From positions 1 to 10,028 of the forward strand of contig CAZYTA010000068.1 in NCBI GenBank assembly GCA_964650465.1: a stretch of DNA of 10,028 nucleotides, given 5' to 3'. The first letter of the stretch is position 1. Every line of letters starts with the position of its first letter. A program made the translations under genes and the position numbers. A model generated the notes under the pieces. It worked only from the letters and a program-made list of their open reading frames with translations. It did no database searches and was not told the DNA's origin. Of the stretch, positions 1 to 5,577 are shown in pieces. Origin of the DNA: RGIG6353 sp964650465. Lineage in GTDB: Bacteria; Bacillota; Clostridia; Oscillospirales; SIG627.

Positions 1-28
1 CTCCTCTTGAACTTTTTTCAGGAGTTTT
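1..28. terminator. possible intrinsic terminator at left edge
   Basis: On the plus strand CTCCT (1-5) pairs with AGGAG (20-24) and GAA (9-11) with TTC (17-19), leaving a 3-base bulge and a 5-base loop, followed by TTTT (25-28). It could end a gene lying left of the window. Read on the minus strand, the same hairpin lies about 75 bases past the icd stop and could end icd transcription, but any T-run for that would be outside the window. The rest of 1-101 shows no gene. Weak call, because the stem is short and bulged. Confidence 0.3.
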
Positions 29-101
29 GTTGCATTTGACTTGACAATTCAAGCTTCAAAAGCACCCTTCCCCCCAAAAAACATATAAACTACAAAAACA
101 A

Positions 102-1316
102 TTAACCCAAAGAAGCCTCGAGTCTTTCTCTGATAGCCTTAATGAAATCTGCGGAGTTAACAGCGGTTGCCTTGAAGCCCTCGCTTACGAGTCCCACAAG
201 GTCCTTTGTCATAATGCCGTCGTCCAGAGTCTTGATACAAGCCGCTTCAAGCTTATCGGCGAAGTCAACAAGCTCACCAAGTCCGTCAAGCTCACCTCTC
301 TTGCGGAGAGCGCCCGACCATGCATATATTGTTGCCATAGGATTGGTAGAGGTCTCCTCACCCTTGAGATACTTATAATAGTGACGGGTAACAGTGCCGT
401 GTGCCGCCTCATACTCGTATTTTCCGTCGGGCGAAACAAGCACAGAGGTCATCATTGCAAGTGAGCCGAAGGCTGTTGAAACCATGTCACTCATAACATC
501 GCCGTCATAGTTCTTACAAGCCCAGATATAGCCGCCCTCGCTTCTGATAACACGTGCAACAGCATCGTCAATAAGTGTGTAGAAGTATTCGATTCCAAGT
601 TCCTCGAATTTTTCCTTGTAGTTCTTTTCGTAAATATCCTGGAAAAGAAGCTTGAAGGTCTGGTCGTACTTCTTTGAAATAGTATCCTTTGTTGAGAACC
701 AAAGGTCCTGCTTTGTGTCAATGGCATACTTGAAGCAGGAGTGCGCAAAGGACTCAATGGAGCTGTCCTTGTTGTACTGACCCTGAAGTACACCGGGACA
801 CTCAAAATCGTATATAGTCTCTCTTGTCTCCTTGCCGTCCTTGTCTGTGAATACAAGCTCAGCCTTGCCCTCACCCTCAATTCTGAATTCTGTCGCCTTG
901 TAAACATCACCGTAGGCGTGACGGGCAATGGTAATGGGCTTCTTCCAATTCTTTACAACAGGCTTGATTGAATCGATAATAATGGGAGCGCGGAAAACAG
1001 TACCGTCAAGGATTGCACGAATCGTTCCGTTGGGGCTCTTCCACATTTCAGTAAGATTGTATTCCTCGACTCTCTGCTTGTTGGGTGTGATTGTGGCACA
1101 CTTAACCGCAACACCGTACTTCTGTGTAGCATAAGCCGAGTCAAAGGTAACCTTGTCCTTTGTCTTTTCTCTCTCAGGCAGTCCAAGGTCATAGTATTCG
1201 GTCTTAAGGTCAACGAAGGGGAGCAGAAGCTCGTCCTTTATCATCTTCCAAAGTATTCTTGTCATTTCGTCGCCATCCATCTCAACAAGAGGGGTGGTCA
1301 TTTGTATTTTGTTCAT
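102..1316 (-). CDS. icd: NADP-dependent isocitrate dehydrogenase (eukaryote-like subfamily II)
   Basis: This cytosolic enzyme oxidatively decarboxylates isocitrate to 2-oxoglutarate with NADP+, as the last step of the oxaloacetate-to-glutamate branch encoded here. The 404-residue protein follows human IDH1/IDH2 along its whole length rather than the E. coli Icd type. Visible landmarks are VEMDGDEMTR (11-20), KCATITP (72-78), MWKSPNGTIR (91-100), the substrate-binding RHAYGD with Arg132 (the IDH1 Arg132 equivalent), Lys210 in FSTKDTI, metal ligands in LIDD (248-251) and YDGDVMSD (270-277), and AAHGTVTRHY (304-313). Arg311-His312 in that last motif match the NADP-specific pair. Length is normal and the protein is intact. 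The ATG is preceded by AAGGAG with 6 bases between. It lies 600 bases downstream of aconitase on the same strand, so it may have its own promoter or be a distal operon gene. Family assignment is very secure. Confidence 0.97.
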   Translation of the reverse strand: MNKIQMTTPLVEMDGDEMTRILWKMIKDELLLPFVDLKTEYYDLGLPEREKTKDKVTFDSAYATQKYGVAVKCATITPNKQRVEEYNLTEMWKSPNGTIRAILDGTVFRAPIIIDSIKPVVKNWKKPITIARHAYGDVYKATEFRIEGEGKAELVFTDKDGKETRETIYDFECPGVLQGQYNKDSSIESFAHSCFKYAIDTKQDLWFSTKDTISKKYDQTFKLLFQDIYEKNYKEKFEELGIEYFYTLIDDAVARVIRSEGGYIWACKNYDGDVMSDMVSTAFGSLAMMTSVLVSPDGKYEYEAAHGTVTRHYYKYLKGEETSTNPMATIYAWSGALRKRGELDGLGELVDFADKLEAACIKTLDDGIMTKDLVGLVSEGFKATAVNSADFIKAIRERLEASLG

Positions 1317-1400
1317 TGTTATCTCCTTTTTTACGGTGTGTCCTTTGGGTGAAAACCGAAAATGAAAGTTGTCTTTATTTTCAGCTATGCTCTATCCTTT

Positions 1401-1429
1401 ATTTTAATGTGCGAATACATCTCTCCCAA
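1401..1429 (-). promoter_or_regulatory. candidate sigma-A promoter for icd
   Basis: On the minus strand TTGGGA (1429-1424) and TAAAAT (1406-1401) are separated by 17 bases, about 85 bases upstream of the icd ATG. Two mismatches in the -35 and one in the -10 make this only a plausible site. It would let icd be transcribed independently of the citrate synthase-aconitase pair across the 600-base gap. Read-through from upstream is equally possible. Confidence 0.35.
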
Positions 1430-1566
1430 AAGCATTTTGTAGTGTTGAAAACCTGCGGTTTTCTCCGTTTGTGAAAATTTCATTTTCTTCGCGTGTTGCT
1501 CGGACTGCTGTACACTTGTACAGCGACGCCTTCGCACTCCGCGATTTTCCAGCCAAAACTCCCACC

Positions 1567-1693
1567 TTTTGAATTTTTTGTCTTTTTTTGCAATACTTAG
1601 CACTCTCTCGGCTTACTCTCGTCGCTTTGCAGAGAGTAAAGCTTCCTCGGCTCGCTTGCTCGTGCGTTGCCTTGCAAAAAAAATCCTTCAAAA
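1567..1693. repeat. nested inverted-repeat element (possible structured RNA or MITE-like)
   Basis: Outer arms TTTTGAA (1567-1573) and TTCAAAA (1687-1693), middle arms of 11 bp (1583-1593 and 1672-1682) and inner arms TTACTCTC/GAGAGTAA (1613-1620 and 1632-1639) are nested in the correct order for a single folded element of about 127 bases. The interior is richer in C and G than its AT-rich flanks. I see no target-site duplication. It could be part of an icd leader RNA or a dispersed repeat; the sequence alone does not decide. Confidence 0.4.
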
Positions 1694-1790
1694 TTTTGGG
1701 CTACGGGCACGGTGTGTTTTTTGGGGGAAAGTTAATTAAGAATTTAGAATTAAAAATTGAGAATTTCGGTTTTCTTCAATTAATTTTATT

Positions 1791-1936
1791 AATTTGCGGA
1801 GCAAATTTTCCTTAACTCGCCAAAGGCGAATATCACCCACCAAAGGTGGATATCACTTGGCGAAGCCAAATATCACTTTCACGAAGTGAAAATATCACTG
1901 AAATATACTAAAAACTTCAGTTTTTAGTATATTTCA
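1791..1936. repeat. array of six short perfect hairpins with ATATCAC spacers
   Basis: Six consecutive perfect inverted repeats are visible. They are AATTTGC-GGA-GCAAATT (1791-1807), TCGCC-AAA-GGCGA (1817-1829), CCACC-AAA-GGTGG (1837-1849), TTGGC-GAA-GCCAA (1857-1869), TTTCAC-GAA-GTGAAA (1877-1891), and a long one with 18-base arms (1899-1916 and 1919-1936). The spacer ATATCAC is identical between hairpins 2-3, 3-4, 4-5 and 5-6 (1830, 1850, 1870, 1892). Stem sequences differ each time while complementarity, the 3-base purine loop and the spacer stay fixed. The period is 20-22 bases. In RNA from the minus strand this is the aconitase 3' untranslated region. Confidence 0.85.
1899..1936 (-). terminator. 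18-bp-arm hairpin overlapping the aconitase stop codon
   Basis: The arms 1899-1916 and 1919-1936 are perfectly complementary around a two-base gap (in practice a slightly larger loop). Read on the minus strand, the 5' arm is the last six or so codons of aconitase and the TGA stop (1919-1917). No T-run follows, only GTGATATTTTC, so it is a poor classical terminator. It may work as a 3'-end stabiliser or attenuating hairpin between aconitase and icd. The hairpin is certain; the terminator role is tentative. Confidence 0.45.
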
Positions 1937-3839
1937 ACAGTCCTCCTGCCAACAGCATCTTCTGCTGACGGTCGGAGAATTCGCATATAAGCTCGCAGCT
2001 TTCTCCAGTGGTTGTGTTCTTAAGAGTCGCACTGCCGTTCTTCAACGCATCAAAAAGACCGTCAATTTCAAGGCTGTCGCCCTGTGTGAGTCTGTCATAG
2101 TCATCTGCATTCTTGAAGGTGAAGGGGAGAATACCCGCATTTATAAGGTTTGCCGCATGAATCCTTGCAAAGCTCTTTGCAAGAACAGCCTTGACTCCCA
2201 GATAAAGAGGTACAAGTGCCGCATGCTCACGTGATGAGCCCTGTCCGTAGTTGGAGCCACCCACAATGATGGACTTGCCCGATGCAAGCGCTCTCTCGGG
2301 GAAGGTCTCGTCACATACACCGAAGCAGAACTTTGAAAGATAAGGAATATTTGAACGGTAGGGGAGTATTTTTGCGCCCGCAGGCATAATATGGTCTGTG
2401 GTGATATTGTCGCCTACCTTAAGTGTAAGGGGCGCTGTAAGCTTGTTTTCAAGAGGCTCAGCCTCGGGGAAGGGCTTGATGTTAGGTCCGCGGAGAACTT
2501 CAATTCCGTCAGCCTCGTCCTCGTTGGCAGGCATGATAACCGCCGAGTCATTTATCTTGAACTTGTCAGGCATCACTATCTCGGGACAGTCACCCAGTGT
2601 TCTCGGGTCTGTTATGTAGCCTGTAAGGGCAGATGCCGCCGCAACCTCGGGTGATACAAGATACACCTGTCCGTCTTTTGTACCGCTTCTTCCCTCAAAG
2701 TTACGGTTGAAGGTACGGAGGGAAACTCCTGCAGAGTTAGGCGAGAAGCCCATTCCGATACAGGGTCCGCAAGCGCATTCAAGCACTCTTGCACCCGACG
2801 CTATAATGTCACTGAGAGCACCGCAGTCGGCAAGCATTGTAAGCACCTGCTTTGAGCCGGGCGAAACCGAAAGGCTGACACTCGGGTCGATGGTCTTGCC
2901 CTTGAGAATGGCTGCAACCTTGAGCATATCCGCAAGAGATGAGTTTGTACATGAGCCGATACATACCTGGTCTACCTTAATGTCTGACAGCTCCTCCGCC
3001 GATTTGATGTTGTCGGGTGAGTGAGGGCAGGCAAGGAGAGGCTTAAGCTCGGATAGGTTGATGTCAATTATTCTGTCATAAACAGCATCGGGGTCGGAAG
3101 CAAGAGGTGTATAGTCCTCACCTCTGCCCTGACTTTCAAGGAATGCCCTTGTAACCTCGTCGGAGGGGAATATTGAGGTGGTAGCACCAAGCTCGGTTCC
3201 CATGTTGGTAATTGTTGCTCTCTGGGGTACTGTAAGAGTAGCAACACCCTCGCCGCCCCATTCGATGATGTATCCCACACCGCCCTTGACAGACAGTATG
3301 CGGAGTATCTCAAGACTCACATCCTTGGCGCTGACCCAGGGACGAAGCTTACCTGTAAGGTTTACCTTAATCATTTTTGGCATGGTGATGTAGTACGCAC
3401 CGCCGCCCATTGCAACGGCAACATCCATACCGCCCGCACCCATGGCAAGCATACCTATACCGCCGCCTGTGGGAGTGTGGCTGTCCGAGCCGATAAGTGT
3501 CTTTCCGGGCTTTCCGAAGCGCTCAAGGTGTACCTGATGGCAGATACCGTTACCGGGGCGTGAAAAGCGGATACCGTATTTCTTTGCAACCGACTGAATG
3601 TATCTGTGGTCGTCGGCATTCTCAAAGCCCGACTGAAGTGTGTTGTGGTCTATGTAGGCAACAGAGAGCTCTGTTCTTACTCTCTTGATTCCGATGGACT
3701 CGAATTCAAGATAAGCCATTGTTCCTGTTGCGTCCTGTGTCAGTGTCTGGTCTATTCTGAGGGCAATCTCAGAGCCGGGAGTCATGTCTCCCTCAATGAG
3801 ATGCGCCTTGATTATCTTCTGTGCAATAGTAAGTCCCAT
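1917..3839 (-). CDS. acn: aconitate hydratase (Aquifex-type, 640 aa)
   Basis: A [4Fe-4S] cytosolic enzyme that isomerises citrate to isocitrate between its two neighbours in the pathway. The start is set at ATG 3839, giving MGLTIAQKII, because GAAAGGA lies 8 bases upstream; an in-frame start 10 codons earlier would lie inside the preceding gene and lacks this site. The 640 residues match the short putative-aconitase (Aquifex-type) family rather than the ~900-residue AcnA/IRP1 or AcnB types. Visible are GSDSHT (117-122), cluster ligands Cys297 in CIGSCTNS and Cys357/Cys360 in CACGPCIG, TTDH (480-483) opening the swivel domain, and YGQGSSREH (531-539). The gene begins 1 base after the stop of the citrate synthase gene, so translation is probably coupled. 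Its last codons form one arm of a long hairpin. Homoaconitase or isopropylmalate isomerase activity is less likely, given that large and small domains are fused and the neighbours are citrate synthase and IDH. Confidence 0.95.
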   Translation of the reverse strand: MGLTIAQKIIKAHLIEGDMTPGSEIALRIDQTLTQDATGTMAYLEFESIGIKRVRTELSVAYIDHNTLQSGFENADDHRYIQSVAKKYGIRFSRPGNGICHQVHLERFGKPGKTLIGSDSHTPTGGGIGMLAMGAGGMDVAVAMGGGAYYITMPKMIKVNLTGKLRPWVSAKDVSLEILRILSVKGGVGYIIEWGGEGVATLTVPQRATITNMGTELGATTSIFPSDEVTRAFLESQGRGEDYTPLASDPDAVYDRIIDINLSELKPLLACPHSPDNIKSAEELSDIKVDQVCIGSCTNSSLADMLKVAAILKGKTIDPSVSLSVSPGSKQVLTMLADCGALSDIIASGARVLECACGPCIGMGFSPNSAGVSLRTFNRNFEGRSGTKDGQVYLVSPEVAAASALTGYITDPRTLGDCPEIVMPDKFKINDSAVIMPANEDEADGIEVLRGPNIKPFPEAEPLENKLTAPLTLKVGDNITTDHIMPAGAKILPYRSNIPYLSKFCFGVCDETFPERALASGKSIIVGGSNYGQGSSREHAALVPLYLGVKAVLAKSFARIHAANLINAGILPFTFKNADDYDRLTQGDSLEIDGLFDALKNGSATLKNTTTGESCELICEFSDRQQKMLLAGGLLKYTKN

Positions 3840-3840
3840 A

Positions 3841-5205
3841 TCAGTTTTCCTTTCTGTACTCCATAACAAGTGACTCTAATTCCTCTGTACTCATGGCTGT
3901 CTGTCTGCCCTCGGCGTATTCTGCATCAATACGTGATTTCATCCATACAACAATGTCATCCTTCTTTGAAACGGCATTTTCGCCCTTGAGATTATAGTGG
4001 GCATTCATCCAGTAAGCAATACCTGCAAGACCCGAGGTTGAGCTTATGGTTACCTGTGCGGGCTTGTTGAGAATTTTTGCTGTATCAAAAATATTGTATA
4101 TCTCCTCGTCCTTGATAAGACCGTCAGCATGAATGCCTGCTCTTGTACAGTTGAAGTTATCTCCAACAAAAGGAGTCATAGGCTCAATGTTATAGCCTAT
4201 TTCGTTCTTGAAGTAGTTTGCAATGTCGGTTATCGCTGTGGGGTCCATGCCGTCAAATGTACCTCTGAGAGAAGCGTATTCCATAACCATCGCTTCAAGA
4301 GGAACATTACCCGTTCTCTCACCGATACCCAGCATTGAGCAGTTTACGGCACATGCGCCGTAAAGCCATGCGCAGGTAGCGTTTGCAACGCCCTTGTAAA
4401 AGTCGTTGTGTCCGTGCCACTCAATCATTTCACTGGGCACATCGGCATAGTGCTGAAGTCCGTAAATGATACCCGGTACACTTCGGGGGAGAGCAACCTC
4501 GGAGAAGGGAACACCGTAGCCCATAGTGTCGCAGGCACGAATTTTGATGGGAATACCCGAGTCCATTGACATCTTCTGAAGCTCGTTTACAAAGGGAAGA
4601 ACAAAGCCGTAGAAATCAGCTCTTGTTATATCCTCAAAATGACATCTCGGACGGATTCCAAGCTCAAGCGCCGCACTGACAGTCTTTTTGTAATGCTCAA
4701 GCGCCTGACCTCTTGTCATACCGAGCTTTTTAAATATATGGTAGTCTGAGCAGGATACAAGTACGCCCGTCTCCTTGATACCCATGTCCCTGATAAGCTT
4801 GAAATCGTTGAGGCTTGCTCTTATCCAGGTGGTAATCTCGGGGAATTCAAGCCCAAGATTCTGACAGCTTTCAAGAGCCTTTCTGTCGTTTTCACTGTAT
4901 ACGAAAAACTCTGTCTGGCGGATGATACCCTTTGGACCGCCGAGTCTGGAGAGGAGCTTGTAAAGCTCTACAATCTGCTCGGGCTTGTAGGGCGCCTGTG
5001 ACTGCATTCCGTCACGGAATGAGGTATCTGTTATCCATATCTCCTGAGGCATTCCCATAGGTACTCGCCTGTGGTTGAAGGCAATCATGGGTACATCCTT
5101 GTAGGTGTATATCTCACGGTATAAATTGGGCTCTGATACATCCTGCAGGGAATATCTGTATATACTCTGTTCAAGTAGATTTGTTTTAGGTGAAATCTTA
5201 ATCAT
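3841..5205 (-). CDS. Re-citrate synthase (2-isopropylmalate/homocitrate synthase superfamily)
   Basis: Predicted to condense acetyl-CoA with oxaloacetate to citrate on the Re face. This metal-dependent enzyme of strict anaerobes is unrelated to the GltA/CitZ fold; the characterised example is from Clostridium kluyveri. The 454-residue product is a DRE-TIM metallolyase: WITDTSFRDGMQ (57-68, metal Asp60 and catalytic Arg64), RCHFEDITRAD (187-197), the HxH pair in WHGHNDF (His264, His266) and GIGERTGN (293-300). Arguments for Re-citrate synthase over homocitrate or isopropylmalate synthase are the adjoining aconitase and IDH, the long N-terminal extension before the barrel, and the short C-terminal part without a LeuA allosteric domain. 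The start is ATG 5205, preceded by GAGGAAG; a start 20 codons upstream would lie inside the promoter and operator. It is the first gene of the operon, with aconitase 1 base after its stop. Confidence 0.88.
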   Translation of the reverse strand: MIKISPKTNLLEQSIYRYSLQDVSEPNLYREIYTYKDVPMIAFNHRRVPMGMPQEIWITDTSFRDGMQSQAPYKPEQIVELYKLLSRLGGPKGIIRQTEFFVYSENDRKALESCQNLGLEFPEITTWIRASLNDFKLIRDMGIKETGVLVSCSDYHIFKKLGMTRGQALEHYKKTVSAALELGIRPRCHFEDITRADFYGFVLPFVNELQKMSMDSGIPIKIRACDTMGYGVPFSEVALPRSVPGIIYGLQHYADVPSEMIEWHGHNDFYKGVANATCAWLYGACAVNCSMLGIGERTGNVPLEAMVMEYASLRGTFDGMDPTAITDIANYFKNEIGYNIEPMTPFVGDNFNCTRAGIHADGLIKDEEIYNIFDTAKILNKPAQVTISSTSGLAGIAYWMNAHYNLKGENAVSKKDDIVVWMKSRIDAEYAEGRQTAMSTEELESLVMEYRKEN

Positions 5206-5220
5206 TAATATCACTTCCTC

Positions 5221-5252
5221 TGTATAATTGTATGATTGTATACAATTATACA
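5221..5252. promoter_or_regulatory. palindromic operator over -10 and start site (GntR-like)
   Basis: TGTATAATTGTA (5221-5232) and TACAATTATACA (5241-5252) are perfect 12-base inverted arms separated by 8 bases. A second, shorter palindrome TTGTATACAA (5236-5245) sits across one arm boundary and resembles operators of GntR-family repressors. The site covers the -10 and predicted start of the citrate synthase promoter, so a bound protein would block polymerase. No regulator gene is in the window, so the GntR assignment rests only on motif shape. Confidence 0.75.
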
Positions 5253-5273
5253 ATACTGCTCCCACTTTGTCAA
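5245..5273 (-). promoter_or_regulatory. consensus sigma-A promoter of the citrate synthase-aconitase operon
   Basis: On the minus strand TTGACA (5273-5268), 17 bases, then TATAAT (5250-5245): a perfect match to the vegetative consensus. The start site should fall near 5238, leaving a leader of about 33 bases to the ATG at 5205. Such a strong promoter with an operator across its -10 suggests control mainly by repression. Confidence 0.9.
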
Positions 5274-5300
5274 TATGTTATGTGTAACAAAAATTACTTC

Positions 5301-5329
5301 TTGACAAAAAGAGTATTCGGTATTATAAT
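5301..5329 (+). promoter_or_regulatory. consensus sigma-A promoter of thrS
   Basis: TTGACA (5301-5306), 17 bases, TATAAT (5324-5329): a perfect consensus match, with a start expected near 5336. It stands back to back with the citrate synthase promoter; the two -35 boxes are 27 bases apart. Since initiation looks constitutive and strong, regulation of thrS is likely left to the T-box that follows. Confidence 0.9.
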
Positions 5330-5340
5330 ATAACAAATAA

Positions 5341-5551
5341 AAGCATTGAGCGGAAAGAGTAATTGCAGGGACTCACACAGAGAGGGGCGCAAAGGCTGAA
5401 AGCGTCCTGTGAAGGAATGTAATGAAGACCACTCCGCAAGCTGTCTGCGATGAGCAGAACGTGACCGCGCGTTAAGCGGATAAAGAGTTAAACACAAGGT
5501 GGAACCGTGTTAAATGCACCCTTGCCCAAACGGGCAGGGGTTTGTTTTTTT
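5341..5551 (+). ncRNA. T-box leader, threonine-specific
   Basis: A transcription-attenuation riboswitch that senses uncharged tRNA-Thr. The base of Stem I pairs GCGGA (5350-5354) with TCCGC (5433-5437). It carries the AAAGAGTAA (5354-5362), AGAGAG (5379-5384) and distal GGCTGAAAGC (5394-5403) motifs. In the specifier loop, GAAG-ACC-ACTCC puts ACC (5428-5430), a threonine codon, in the reading position. The T-box bulge AAGGTGGAACCGTG (5496-5509) is flanked by AACAC/GTGTT (5491-5495/5507-5511), which can form the antiterminator helix. The terminator follows at 5519-5551. The specifier agrees with the thrS gene downstream. Confidence 0.93.
5519..5551 (+). terminator. T-box intrinsic terminator
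   Basis: CCCTTGCCC (5519-5527) pairs with GGGCAGGGG (5532-5540) over nine pairs including one G-U, with a four-base loop, followed by TTTGTTTTTTT (5541-5551). It should stop transcription when tRNA-Thr is charged. AAGGTG in the T-box can compete for the CACCCTT overlapping its 5' arm. Confidence 0.9.
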
Positions 5552-5577
5552 GTAATTTAAAAAAAGGAGATACAACC

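Larger units (their letters stand above)
1317..1790. other. non-coding, structure-rich intergenic region upstream of icd
   Basis: No convincing gene lies here. The longest open frame (minus, 1691-1404, TTG start) lacks a ribosome site and gives a Lys/Arg/Ser-rich, low-complexity product, so I treat it as spurious. Inverted repeats visible are GAAAACC-TGC-GGTTTTC (1447-1463), CTGTACA-CT-TGTACAG (1508-1523) and TTACTCTC/GAGAGTAA (1613-1620/1632-1639). The last is enclosed by T7GCAA/TTGCA7 (1583-1593/1672-1682) and by TTTTGAA/TTCAAAA (1567-1573/1687-1693). Together the nested arms could fold 1567-1693 into one structure. CTCGGCT occurs twice about 40 bases apart (1607 and 1646). From about 1731 to 1795 the sequence becomes very AT-rich with repeated AGAATTT/AGAATTA blocks. 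Function unknown. Confidence 0.55.

Noticed and set aside
1404..1691. 95-residue open frame on the minus strand between aconitase and icd
   Set aside because: TTG start, no ribosome site, Lys/Arg/Ser-rich low-complexity product, and it runs through the inverted repeats; more likely a by-product of the structured element.
1741..1795. AT-rich AGAATTT/AGAATTA stretch as a tandem repeat or origin
   Set aside because: The units are too degenerate to define a period and no DnaA-box cluster is visible.
1817..1898. CRISPR array
   Set aside because: The constant part is only 7 bases, the variable part is itself palindromic, the units are ~20 bases, and no cas gene is nearby.
3837..3869. Longer aconitase start 10 codons upstream
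   Set aside because: The extension overlaps the end of the citrate synthase gene and encodes residues not seen in the family; ATG 3839 has the ribosome site.
5208..5214. ATATCAC just upstream of the citrate synthase ATG, identical to the hairpin-array spacer
   Set aside because: A single 7-base match in an AT-rich ribosome-site region with no flanking hairpins; chance is sufficient.
5206..5265. Longer citrate synthase start at 5265
   Set aside because: It would start upstream of the predicted transcription start, within the promoter and operator.
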